Assembly (NCBI GenBank): GCA_015661535.1
Contig: DQVY01000247.1
Location: forward strand, 1 to 19,032
Reading direction: 5' to 3'
DNA length: 19,032 bases
Origin: Sulfurovum sp.
GTDB taxonomy: Bacteria > Campylobacterota > Campylobacteria > Campylobacterales > Sulfurovaceae
The position numbers and the translations under genes were made by a program. Shown here piece by piece: positions 1 through 7,359 of this stretch. The notes beneath the pieces are model-generated. The model saw nothing but the letters and a program-made list of their open reading frames with translations. It ran no database searches and was not told the DNA's origin. How positions within the stretch are numbered: position 1 is the stretch's first letter; every line of letters begins with the position of its first letter.

Positions 1-14
1 TATTCGTTAGCCAT
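1..14 (-). CDS. start of an unidentified gene leaving the left edge
   Basis: An ATG at 12-14 on the minus strand reads Met-Ala-Asn-Glu before the window ends. It is preceded by AAGGATTAAAAA, a good Shine-Dalgarno with about 7 bases of spacing, the same arrangement as in front of tal in this window. It lies downstream of dxs on the same strand, across about 140 bp of repeat-rich DNA. Helicobacter has lepA after dxs, but LepA proteins do not usually begin with these residues, so I do not assign it. Only four codons are visible. Confidence 0.5.
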
Positions 15-31
15 TTTTTAATCCTTAGTTG

Positions 32-58
32 TAAGTTCGTTCACTGTCACTGAACTTA
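32..58. repeat. short inverted repeat, possible degenerate repeat fragment
   Basis: TAAGTTC at 32-38 is exactly complementary to GAACTTA at 52-58. Bases 46-57 (GTCACTGAACTT) differ at one position from bases 135-146 (GTCACTGAGCTT) of the neighbouring palindromic repeat. This suggests a decayed fragment of the same family, but the match is short. Confidence 0.4.
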
Positions 59-100
59 AAAAAATACCTCTAAAGATACTTATTTAAATCCATTTGGGTC

Positions 101-155
101 GGCTTTGACAGGCTCAGCCACCTTATATTTTAAGGTCACTGAGCTTGTCGAAGTG
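101..155. repeat. palindromic repeat at the dxs 3' end (second copy of the dxs-embedded element)
   Basis: TTTGACAGGCTCAG (104-117) and CTGAGCTTGTCGAA (139-152) form an imperfect 14-bp inverted repeat with two mismatches. They are the same arms found, intact, inside dxs at 438-487. Within the loop, ACCTTA (120-125) and TAAGGT (131-136) pair perfectly around TATTT, so the element can fold as a hairpin within a hairpin. It ends directly against the dxs stop codon at 156-158. On dxs mRNA it would form a stem just after the stop. It could protect the 3' end or slow transcription, but no clear U-tract follows, so I do not call it an intrinsic terminator. Confidence 0.75.
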
Positions 156-2012
156 CTACATGATTCTTTTTGCAAGTTGTTCAGGCAAGATGCCTAAACT
201 CTCTTCCACCAATTTTGTATTTCCATGGGTAATGAAGGCATCATCATACTCAAAAGAGGTTAATGTCACATCTTCTATCTTGTTTTCACTCAAACACTCC
301 AAAATAGCAGAAGCCACACCGCCCATTTTGGCAGAGTCTGAAAATACATACCATTTTTTGTAGTTTTTAGAAAGATCTACAAGCATCTCTTCATCTAACG
401 GTTTCACAAAACGTAAATCCAAAATACCCACTTTGGCTTCGACAAGCTCAGCCACCGGCTTAATGACCGTTCCCTGAGCTTGTCGAAGGGAAATCAATGC
501 TTTTTCTGTTGCCTCAGCTCTTCCCACACCATTTCCATAGCCTATGAAGAGTATCTCTTCGCCCTCTTGCAGCAAAACAGACTTACCCAGTTCAAAACCG
601 GGGCTCTCTTTGTCTTCTGCCAAAAATGCCCCTCTAGGGTATCTAAATGCACAAGGGTGCGTATACTCTTTTGCAAATGCCATACAAAGTTTCATCGTTG
701 TTTCATTGTAAGGTGCCATGAGTGTCATATTGGGAATACCACGCAGATACGAAATATCAAATGCCCCTTGATGGGTCTCACCATCTTCACCCACAATACC
801 TGCCCTGTCCAGTGCAAAGGCTACTCCCAGGTCCATCAAGGCAATGTCATGAATGACTTGGTCAAATCCCCGCTGCAAAAAGGTTGAGTAGATAGTACAG
901 AAAGGTTTAAAGCCTTCTTTCGCCAAAGGTCCCATAGAAGTGACTGCATGCTGCTCCGCGATCGCTACATCCCAAAAACGTTCTGGGTATTTTTCAATGA
1001 CGGCTGACATGCCTGTACCTGTAGGCATGGCGGCCGTAACCCCCACTACCTTTTCGTCTGCATCTGCTAAGTCAACTAATGTTTCAGAAAAAATGGCTGT
1101 TGCTGCTTTTGCACCGGCTTTTTTAGGTGCAATACCTGTTTTAAGATCAAAAGCACTTACCCCGTGCCAATGTTCTTTTGTACCCTCTGCAATTTCATAC
1201 CCTTTGCCTTTGGTCGTTTGCGCATGAATGATCACCGGTTTACCCAATGCTTTCGCCACTTCCATTGTCTCGATGAGTGATTCAATGTTATGTCCGTCCA
1301 CAGGACCAATGTACTCTATGCCCATCTCTTCAAACAAAATACCCGGAGTAATGAGCTTAAAAGACTCTTCAAAACGTTTTGCCATATAGTGTGCAGACTC
1401 AGGCATATGCTCTAAGACTTTTTCTACTTTCCCTTTAAATTTCTGGTAAAAAGAGCCTGCCATCGTTTGTGAAAGCAGTTTCGATATGGCGCCAATAGGT
1501 TTTGCAATACTCATCTCGTTGTCATTCAGTATAATGACCACAGGATATTTCCTGTCCCCCAATTCATTCATCGCTTCATACACCATCCCCGCAGACATAG
1601 ATCCATCACCTATAAGTGCCACAGGTATGCGATCTTCACCTTTAAGGGCTATGGCTTTTGCAGCACCCACAGCCAAAGAGATAGAGGTTGAGGAGTGCCC
1701 TGCCACATAATAGTCATATGTGGACTCTTTGGGTTTTGTATAGCCGCAGATACCATCAAATTGGCGAAGTGTATCAAAGTCATCCCAGCGGCCCGTCAAC
1801 AATTTATGGGCATAAGCCTGGTGGCTTACATCAAAGATAAAAGGATCTTTCTTCACATCAAATACTTTATGCATCGCTACAATAAGATCTGTAGCACCCA
1901 TGGTAGAAGAGAGGTGACCTCCGTTTTTACTGACGGTATTTAGTATCTTCTCCCTAATATCTTCTGCAAGCGTATTGAGTTCTTCTATTGAATGGGACTG
2001 TATATCTATCAT
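156..2012 (-). CDS. dxs: 1-deoxy-D-xylulose-5-phosphate synthase with in-frame repeat insertion
   Basis: Thiamine-diphosphate enzyme that condenses pyruvate and glyceraldehyde 3-phosphate, the first step of the MEP isoprenoid pathway and a source of precursor for thiamine and pyridoxal; cytoplasmic. The 618-residue protein has the thiamine-binding stretch GDGSMSAG (135-142) with NDNEMSI (163-169), the catalytic Glu in AEQHAVT (352-358), DRAGIVGEDGETHQGAFD (402-419) and the C-terminal RFVKPLDE. The start is ATG after AGGA. It overlaps the stop of the upstream 71-residue gene as ATGA, which suggests translational coupling. Odd feature: residues of about 509-526 (beginning LRQAQG, ending AELVEA) are encoded by a palindromic repeat. 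They sit between a helix and the KVGILDLRF strand at the start of domain III, where E. coli DXS has almost no intervening residues. The frame is intact, so the enzyme is probably functional. Identification is very secure. Confidence 0.97.
   Translation of the reverse strand: MIDIQSHSIEELNTLAEDIREKILNTVSKNGGHLSSTMGATDLIVAMHKVFDVKKDPFIFDVSHQAYAHKLLTGRWDDFDTLRQFDGICGYTKPKESTYDYYVAGHSSTSISLAVGAAKAIALKGEDRIPVALIGDGSMSAGMVYEAMNELGDRKYPVVIILNDNEMSIAKPIGAISKLLSQTMAGSFYQKFKGKVEKVLEHMPESAHYMAKRFEESFKLITPGILFEEMGIEYIGPVDGHNIESLIETMEVAKALGKPVIIHAQTTKGKGYEIAEGTKEHWHGVSAFDLKTGIAPKKAGAKAATAIFSETLVDLADADEKVVGVTAAMPTGTGMSAVIEKYPERFWDVAIAEQHAVTSMGPLAKEGFKPFCTIYSTFLQRGFDQVIHDIALMDLGVAFALDRAGIVGEDGETHQGAFDISYLRGIPNMTLMAPYNETTMKLCMAFAKEYTHPCAFRYPRGAFLAEDKESPGFELGKSVLLQEGEEILFIGYGNGVGRAEATEKALISLRQAQGTVIKPVAELVEAKVGILDLRFVKPLDEEMLVDLSKNYKKWYVFSDSAKMGGVASAILECLSENKIEDVTLTSFEYDDAFITHGNTKLVEESLGILPEQLAKRIM
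435..490. repeat. palindromic repeat embedded in the dxs coding sequence
   Basis: TTCGACAAGCTCAG (438-451) and CTGAGCTTGTCGAA (474-487) are perfect 14-bp inverted arms around a 22-bp loop. The loop has its own short stem, CGG (456-458) with CCG (467-469). Read in the dxs direction the element has no stop and adds 18 codons. From memory, the arm sequence is a widespread short dispersed repeat, and its translations (RQAQG, AELVEA) turn up inside unrelated proteins. It resembles in principle the protein-embedded palindromes of Rickettsia. No transposase is visible in the window. Confidence 0.85.
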
Positions 2013-2224
2013 TTTTTTCCTATCAAATAGGCATTCAACAGTTTTTTTGCAAAAACAATATGTCTATCATCATACTCCAGACCTAACTGTTCAGCTAGAT
2101 CCTTGAGTTCTTTTTTACTGATCTTTTTCATAGTAGCATCCCATACTTCATCTTGGCTAACAGTTGTCAACACAAAAGGTCTTATCGCGATGCTGTCAGC
2201 GCTCACTACTTTAATTTTTTTCAA
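2009..2224 (-). CDS. small conserved-looking protein of unknown function
   Basis: I do not recognise this 71-residue protein. It is charged, has no signal peptide or membrane segment, and ends in a Lys-rich helix. Residues 35-60 (SKKELKDLAEQLGLEYDD onward) read like a helical bundle of the SAP or HeH type, which is only an impression. The start is TTG, supported by AGAGG about 7 bases upstream and by a TTGA overlap with the hisC stop. A GTG at codon 6 is a poorer alternative. The stop overlaps the dxs start as ATGA, so it is wedged between hisC and dxs and very probably co-translated with them. In C. jejuni, as I recall, fliF, fliG and fliH lie between hisC and dxs; none of them is here. Confidence 0.75.
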   Translation of the reverse strand: MKKIKVVSADSIAIRPFVLTTVSQDEVWDATMKKISKKELKDLAEQLGLEYDDRHIVFAKKLLNAYLIGKK

Positions 2225-3315
2225 ACAATAACCTCTGAGAAATGTTTAAAGAAAACATCATTTTGTGCTTTGGTTCCTATAGTGATACGCAGAGCATTCA
2301 TCCCATAAGAGGCCAAATTTCTTATAATAACACCCCGTTTTAAAAGTGCATCTGCGATCTTCGTAGAATCCATGTTGTCTTCAAGCAGATAGGTAATAAA
2401 ATTCGTATACGAATCAATATAGCTAAAACCATTCTCTTTTGCAAACGTTTCATACCGCTGGATCTCTTCTTGATGTAAAGCAATCGATTCGGCTACAAAA
2501 TCATCATCTTTACACGCTGCTATGGCTGCTGCTAGAGAGAGTGTAGAGATGTTAAACGGTGGTCTCATCTTGTAAAGTTCACTAATGAATTCTTGCTGCC
2601 CAATACCATACCCCACACGCATACCGCCAAGACCATAGGCTTTGGAAAACGTCCCCAGATAGATCACATTTTCAAAGCCAAGGAGATCATTCGGTGTGAT
2701 GGCATACTTTGCATCTTTGGCTGAAGCATACTCCATATAGGCACCGTCTACCACTACCAAGGTGTCTTTGTCTACCGCAGTAATGATCTCCAATACAGCC
2801 TCTTTACTCGTCGCATCCCCTGTTGGATTGTTGGGTGTACAGAGGTAGATGATCTCTGGCTTATACATACGGTACGCTTCCATAAACTCATCAAATTTAT
2901 GTTCATAACTGGCTGTACGGTAAATTTTGGCACCCATCTGTTTGGCATAAATTTCATACATGGCAAAGGTAACCGCAGACATAAGCACAGAAGCCTTGTC
3001 ATGAAGCACCGCACGTGAGATAAACTCCAAAACCTGATCAGAGCCTGCACCTATAATAATATTCTCCTCTTTCACCTCAAATCTTGAGGCAAGCGCATCT
3101 TTGAGTTCAAACATAGAATCATCGGGGTAAAGGTGTGCCTTGTTTGCATTGGAAATAATGGCTTTTTCTACGGCAGGACTTGTACCTATAGGGTTTTCAT
3201 TGGAGGCGAGTTTTACCACATCTTTGGCATCTATCCCAAATTCACGTACCACCAGTTCAATGGGTTTACCCGCCTCATAGATCTTAATATCTTCTAATAC
3301 TTTATTATATCTCAT
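2221..3315 (-). CDS. hisC: histidinol-phosphate aminotransferase
   Basis: Class II-type PLP aminotransferase that converts imidazole-acetol phosphate and glutamate to histidinol phosphate in histidine synthesis. In some bacteria HisC also transaminates aromatic keto acids, which would suit its place beside pheA. Landmarks: SNENPIG (38-44), CTPNNPTG (159-166), the PLP-contacting Asp in VVVDGAY (187-193), the Schiff-base Lys225 in GTFSKAYGLGGMRVGYG (221-237) and the substrate Arg in LRITIGT (342-348). The 364 residues fit the family. The ATG has only a weak ribosome site (AGAAAT), inside a 7-mer tandem repeat in the 30-bp gap after pheA. Its stop overlaps the TTG of the next gene. Confidence 0.94.
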   Translation of the reverse strand: MRYNKVLEDIKIYEAGKPIELVVREFGIDAKDVVKLASNENPIGTSPAVEKAIISNANKAHLYPDDSMFELKDALASRFEVKEENIIIGAGSDQVLEFISRAVLHDKASVLMSAVTFAMYEIYAKQMGAKIYRTASYEHKFDEFMEAYRMYKPEIIYLCTPNNPTGDATSKEAVLEIITAVDKDTLVVVDGAYMEYASAKDAKYAITPNDLLGFENVIYLGTFSKAYGLGGMRVGYGIGQQEFISELYKMRPPFNISTLSLAAAIAACKDDDFVAESIALHQEEIQRYETFAKENGFSYIDSYTNFITYLLEDNMDSTKIADALLKRGVIIRNLASYGMNALRITIGTKAQNDVFFKHFSEVIV

Positions 3316-3318
3316 AGA

Positions 3319-3339
3319 ATTTCTACTTTCTAATTTCTA
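3319..3339. repeat. three tandem copies of a 7-mer in the hisC leader
   Basis: On the plus strand the bases read ATTTCTA-CTTTCTA-ATTTCTA; in the hisC direction, TAGAAAT-TAGAAAG-TAGAAAT. The array ends 3 bases before the hisC ATG and supplies the only Shine-Dalgarno-like bases (AGAAA). A gain or loss of one unit would change the leader between the pheA stop and hisC. Confidence 0.65.
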
Positions 3340-3345
3340 ATTTTA

Positions 3346-4407
3346 TTACACATCATCCGTCTCTTTTACATAAGAGCCCAATACCTTGATCTCATTTTCA
3401 TGTTTTTTCAACACTTCTTTAACACTGGCATCTTCCTGGTGTCCAGAAAACTCTATAAAGAAAAGTGATTCGCCCCCTACAATATGGGACTTTATTTTAG
3501 TCAAGTTGATATTGGCTTCTTCAAAATCATTCAAGAAGTCAACCAATGAACCTGGGGTATTGGCAAGTCTGACAAGCAGAGAGGTTTTGTCATTACCCGA
3601 AACTGCATTTTCAAAGTTTGAAATGATCAAAAAACGTGTTCGGTTATTGCTGCTGTCCTCTACATTGTTGAAACGTATTGGTAAATTGTTCAACTTTGCG
3701 GCCACTGCCGGACAAAGTGCCGCTGCTGTCTCATCTTTGAGTGCCAGTTTGGCTGCTTTAGCCGTAGACTCTACAGGGATCTGTTCTACTTCATCGAGTC
3801 CAAGATCTTCTAAAAACTTACGACACTGTCCAAAAGCAATATCTTTAGAGTAGATCTTTGTGATCTTCTTAATATCATCATTGATACTTGCAAATGCCAA
3901 ATGGACATCTATCATCACTTCTGCAATAATTTTAAGATCATATTGATCCAAACAGTTAATGGTATCACTCACAATACCGTTGGATGAATTTTCAATGGGT
4001 ATCACACCAAATTTTGCCGCGCCTTTTGAGACTTCGCGAAAGACACCCTGTATAGAACTAATTGGTAAATAAGAAGACATTGCCCCAAATTTACCCTCAG
4101 CCGCCTGATGGGTAAAACTTGCTTCCGGACCAAGGTATGCCACCGCTTCTGACAATTCTAGGTTTCTTGCTACCGCAAACATTTCCAAGAACAGTGCTTC
4201 TATCGCAGCATCTGTCAATTTGCCTTTATTTTGTTTTTTCAGTCTGTTTAAAATGGCTTGTTCTCGTTCAGGACGATAAATAGGTGCACCCGTAGTATTC
4301 TTGAGCTCGCCTACCTGATGCACAAGTTCCATACGCTCATTATAGAGTTTTAACAAGGTATCATCAATACTGTCTATTTTCACTCGCAGCTCATCTAAAG
4401 TCATCAT
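3346..4407 (-). CDS. pheA: bifunctional chorismate mutase / prephenate dehydratase (P-protein)
   Basis: Catalyses chorismate to prephenate to phenylpyruvate in phenylalanine synthesis; cytoplasmic. Three domains are visible: an AroQ-type helical chorismate mutase (about 1-88), a prephenate dehydratase (about 89-265) with GPEASFTH (93-100), PIENSSNGIV (137-146), ESTAKAA (213-219) and the NRTRF catalytic motif (255-259), and a C-terminal ACT domain (about 274-350). In the ACT domain the usual phenylalanine-binding ESRP motif is replaced by KSHI after LTKI, so feedback inhibition may differ. Two ATGs are adjacent; AAAGG lies 4 bases before the first and 7 before the second, so the protein is 353 or 352 residues. 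It follows lysA after 7 bp, in the same transcription unit. Confidence 0.95.
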   Translation of the reverse strand: MMTLDELRVKIDSIDDTLLKLYNERMELVHQVGELKNTTGAPIYRPEREQAILNRLKKQNKGKLTDAAIEALFLEMFAVARNLELSEAVAYLGPEASFTHQAAEGKFGAMSSYLPISSIQGVFREVSKGAAKFGVIPIENSSNGIVSDTINCLDQYDLKIIAEVMIDVHLAFASINDDIKKITKIYSKDIAFGQCRKFLEDLGLDEVEQIPVESTAKAAKLALKDETAAALCPAVAAKLNNLPIRFNNVEDSSNNRTRFLIISNFENAVSGNDKTSLLVRLANTPGSLVDFLNDFEEANINLTKIKSHIVGGESLFFIEFSGHQEDASVKEVLKKHENEIKVLGSYVKETDDV

Positions 4408-4414
4408 CCCGCCT

Positions 4415-5632
4415 TTATTTTTTCAAATATTCAAGTTCTAATCGTACCTGATCCTCATAGGTTTCTCTTGCACGAATTACGCGGTCTTTCCCGCCCTCTA
4501 TAGCTATTTCAGCTGGTTTTGCACGGGTATTATAGTTCGATGCCATCGTAAAGCCATAGGCACCTGCAGAGTGTATGACAAGCAGGTCATTGTGAGAAAG
4601 TGGCGGTAAGGACACATCTTTCCCAAAAAAATCACCACTTTCACATACAGGACCGACCACATCTGCAGGGGTATTTTCCTCAGAAGCAGATATACCCACT
4701 GCTTCTATTTTATGATAAGCATCATACAGACTAGGTCTTATAAGGTCATTCATCCCGCCGTCCACAATGACAAAACGTTTGCCGTCATTCACTTTTTCAT
4801 ACAGTACTTTGGTAAGAAATGCCCCTGCATTGGCAACCATATAACGTCCCGGCTCACAAAGAAGTGTAAGGTCTAAGCCTTTGGTTGCTTCAAAGATCGC
4901 TTGCGTATACGCTTCTGCCGGGATGGTCACTTCATCATCATATACCACACCTATACCGCCACCCACATCAAAAAACTTAATATCTATCTTAATGGCTTTA
5001 AGAGAACGTACCAGATCTGCCACGATCTGTGCTGACTCACGAATAGGCGAGAGCTTTGTCAGTTGTGAACCTATATGAAAATGGATCCCTACAGGGTTTA
5101 AAAATGCTGATTTATTGGCATAAATATACATACGTTTTGCCATGTCTATCTCTACACCAAATTTGTTTTCATGTAAGCCTGTTGAGATGTACGGATGTGT
5201 CTGAGGGTCAATGTTTGGATTGACACGAATAGAGATACGCGCTTCTTTGCCAAGTTCTTTGGCTACGATCTCCACCCGTTTCATCTCTGCTTCCGACTCA
5301 AGGTTCAAGAGTAAAATATCTTTCTCTAGCGCTTCACGTATCTCGTCATCACGTTTCCCCACACCGGAGAAGATGATCTTATACTTATCTACACCGGCAG
5401 TAAGCGCACGGTTCACTTCCCCAATACTCACACAGTCAGCCCCCGCACCCAGTTTTGCCAAATGGGCGATCACCGAAAGGTTTGAGTTGGCTTTTACTGC
5501 GTAGTTAATGAGTGATTTTTTCCCTGCAAAAGCATCTTTAAGTGTCGTATATCTATTTTCAATATAGTCAAAATCATACACATACAGTGGTGTTCCATAC
5601 TTCTCAGCTAAGGCTCTTGTGTCAATACTCAT
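4415..5632 (-). CDS. lysA: diaminopimelate decarboxylase
   Basis: Fold type III PLP enzyme that decarboxylates meso-diaminopimelate to L-lysine, the last step of lysine synthesis. Landmarks: Schiff-base Lys47 in YAVKANSN (44-51), HIGSQ (186-190), the phosphate-binding GGG (224-226), EPGR (260-263), the CESGD motif with the active-site Cys330, and AGAYGF (356-361). The 405-residue length is normal. The ATG follows AGGA with 8 bases of spacing. The 64-bp AT-rich gap from the upstream permease gene holds a TAAAAT (5666-5671, minus) that could be a weak -10 and a perfect 10-bp palindrome (5655-5664), so an internal promoter is possible but not shown. pheA follows 7 bp downstream. Confidence 0.96.
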   Translation of the reverse strand: MSIDTRALAEKYGTPLYVYDFDYIENRYTTLKDAFAGKKSLINYAVKANSNLSVIAHLAKLGAGADCVSIGEVNRALTAGVDKYKIIFSGVGKRDDEIREALEKDILLLNLESEAEMKRVEIVAKELGKEARISIRVNPNIDPQTHPYISTGLHENKFGVEIDMAKRMYIYANKSAFLNPVGIHFHIGSQLTKLSPIRESAQIVADLVRSLKAIKIDIKFFDVGGGIGVVYDDEVTIPAEAYTQAIFEATKGLDLTLLCEPGRYMVANAGAFLTKVLYEKVNDGKRFVIVDGGMNDLIRPSLYDAYHKIEAVGISASEENTPADVVGPVCESGDFFGKDVSLPPLSHNDLLVIHSAGAYGFTMASNYNTRAKPAEIAIEGGKDRVIRARETYEDQVRLELEYLKK

Positions 5633-5696
5633 CTCTGTTATCCTAGGTCAATCTATTTTAAAATGATTTTATCTAAATGTTGATTAAAAGGCAGTT

Positions 5697-6779
5697 TTAA
5701 GCGATCTTCTTTTCATCAGTAAAGTAGATATACAGGGCATAAGACCACAGTAACACAATGGGTAAAATAGCAGCCAGTTCAGGCAGCAGAGAACCATTTA
5801 TGCTCATACGTCCCAAGCCAAACAGCACACCCCACACAATAAAAGTACTCGCCAAAGAGAGTGCCACTATCCCTCCTAGATTCATCATTCTTGCATGAAA
5901 AGGCAATTTAAAGAACAAGATCAAGACAAAGGCTAAAGCAAAAAGGGGCACCAATATCTTGTCATACATGACTGCTCTGATCGTGTCTGAGTTGAGACCT
6001 TGCTTCTCAAGCAGTTCCCAGGTATGGTAGCCATCCATGATATTCATAGACCGTCCCACATACAGTGACTCAATAATTTTCGGTTTATATCCGACCAGGG
6101 TTTCTATGCTCTTTTTGTGTTCTACTGTATATCTTTGCAGTGCGTTGTTCTCATAAATATGTGTTTTAAGTATGGCATCTTTGGCTATCCATTTTTCTCC
6201 ATCAAAAATAGCCAAGGGTGATTTAATAGTATACCGTACCTGATCTCCCTCTACTTTAAAGATAGTCATATTTTCAATCTTCTTTTCAATAGGATCAAGC
6301 GTATCAATATAGACAAAAGTATCATTATATTTAAAGAAAAGATCTTTAGAGTCGTAGGCAGTGATCTCATCTTTTAGAAGCAAATGGGCTTTGTCTTTAG
6401 CATAAGAGAATTCTGTCGTATGCAAGAGCATAAAAATAACATAGGTAAGGGTTGATACAGCAAACAAAGGTAAAAAAAGCCTTTTTTTACTGTATCCAAA
6501 GGCATGCAGGGCACCCATCGTATTCTGTTTTACCAATGCCAGTTTTGTCATGATCAAACCAAAAACAATGGCAAGCGGGTAGAGCAGACTCAAGGCTTCC
6601 TGCCACATATAAAAGATATAGAGTATCTTATAGTTGGAGGCGACATCCAAACTCTGTACATTTTGAAAATAATCAATGGAAGCAAAAGCAAAAGAGAGTC
6701 CAAAAAGGATGGCCAGAAGGTTTTTTAGATAAAGCTTGGAAAGATACTGAAAATAAAGCGGGGGGAAAAAGATACTCAT
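5697..6779 (-). CDS. LptF/LptG-family lipopolysaccharide export permease
   Basis: Inner-membrane permease of the YjgP/YjgQ (LptF/LptG) family, part of the ABC exporter that drives lipopolysaccharide from the inner to the outer membrane with LptB and the LptC/A/D bridge. The 360 residues show the family layout: three membrane segments near the N terminus (about 19-38, 55-78, 101-120), a periplasmic beta-rich domain (about 125-270) and three C-terminal segments (about 273-292, 301-322, 332-353). I cannot tell LptF from LptG by eye; the C-terminal part and this position next to pth resemble the gene usually named lptG in Campylobacterota. Its ATG overlaps the pth stop as ATGA, with a poor Shine-Dalgarno, so it probably relies on translational coupling. 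Confidence 0.88.
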   Translation of the reverse strand: MSIFFPPLYFQYLSKLYLKNLLAILFGLSFAFASIDYFQNVQSLDVASNYKILYIFYMWQEALSLLYPLAIVFGLIMTKLALVKQNTMGALHAFGYSKKRLFLPLFAVSTLTYVIFMLLHTTEFSYAKDKAHLLLKDEITAYDSKDLFFKYNDTFVYIDTLDPIEKKIENMTIFKVEGDQVRYTIKSPLAIFDGEKWIAKDAILKTHIYENNALQRYTVEHKKSIETLVGYKPKIIESLYVGRSMNIMDGYHTWELLEKQGLNSDTIRAVMYDKILVPLFALAFVLILFFKLPFHARMMNLGGIVALSLASTFIVWGVLFGLGRMSINGSLLPELAAILPIVLLWSYALYIYFTDEKKIA

Positions 6780-7348
6780 GACATCAAGTTTTCTATAGAT
6801 TTCAAACTATACTTGGCGCGCACGTCATTCAGAGACTCACGCAGCAATGCTTCACATGCTTGACTTACGTGGGCTGTCAATGCCTCCAGGTATTTTTCTT
6901 CCTCTTTGGAAAAATCATGTAACACATAGTCTGCCACCTGAGATTTATGCTCTGGTTTCCCTACCCCGATACGCACACGGGTATACTCTTTACCCAGATG
7001 GGAATCTAAAGACCGTAAACCGTTATGTCCGCCATGCCCTCCACCTTTTTTAAAACGTACCGCACCAAAAGGCAGATCAATGTCATCATGTATCACGATA
7101 ACATCTTCCAATTCAATTTTGAAAAAATGTTTTACGGCTTGTACAGACTGACCGGAAAGATTCATAAAGGTTGTAGGTTTTAAAAAAAATGAGGAGGCTG
7201 AACGATACAGTTTGCCCTGAAAAGAAGTTTTGGAAATGTCTCGGGCAGAAAAACGATCAACCAAGTTGTCGATCGTTTTAAAGCCGATATTATGTCGTGT
7301 GTTTTCGTATTGTGATCCCGGATTGCCTAGACCTACGAAAAGTGTCAT
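6776..7348 (-). CDS. pth: peptidyl-tRNA hydrolase
   Basis: Cleaves the ester bond of peptidyl-tRNAs released from stalled ribosomes, recycling tRNA; an essential cytoplasmic enzyme in most bacteria. Residues expected for the family are present: GLGNPG (6-11) with Asn10, the catalytic His19 in NTRHNIGF (16-23), KPTTFMNLSG (57-66) with Asn63, HDDIDLPFG (87-95) with Asp88, and GGGHGGHNG (102-110) with Asn109. The length of 190 is typical. It lies 11 bp after rplY, as in Helicobacter and Campylobacter, with only a weak AAGAA ribosome site, and its stop overlaps the permease start. Confidence 0.97.
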   Translation of the reverse strand: MTLFVGLGNPGSQYENTRHNIGFKTIDNLVDRFSARDISKTSFQGKLYRSASSFFLKPTTFMNLSGQSVQAVKHFFKIELEDVIVIHDDIDLPFGAVRFKKGGGHGGHNGLRSLDSHLGKEYTRVRIGVGKPEHKSQVADYVLHDFSKEEEKYLEALTAHVSQACEALLRESLNDVRAKYSLKSIENLMS

Positions 7349-7359
7349 ACTGTTTTTTC

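Noticed and set aside
101..155. Intrinsic (Rho-independent) terminator after dxs
   Set aside because: The stem is there, but no run of U follows in the dxs direction and the sequence belongs to a repeat family, so it is listed as a repeat.
3386..3853. 155-codon plus-strand open frame antisense to pheA
   Set aside because: It lies fully inside pheA, has Ser/Leu-rich low-information sequence and no ribosome site; pheA motifs account for the DNA.
5633..5696. Promoter in the gap before lysA
   Set aside because: Only a TAAAAT and an AT palindrome are visible, with no -35 and continuous co-oriented genes; too weak to list.
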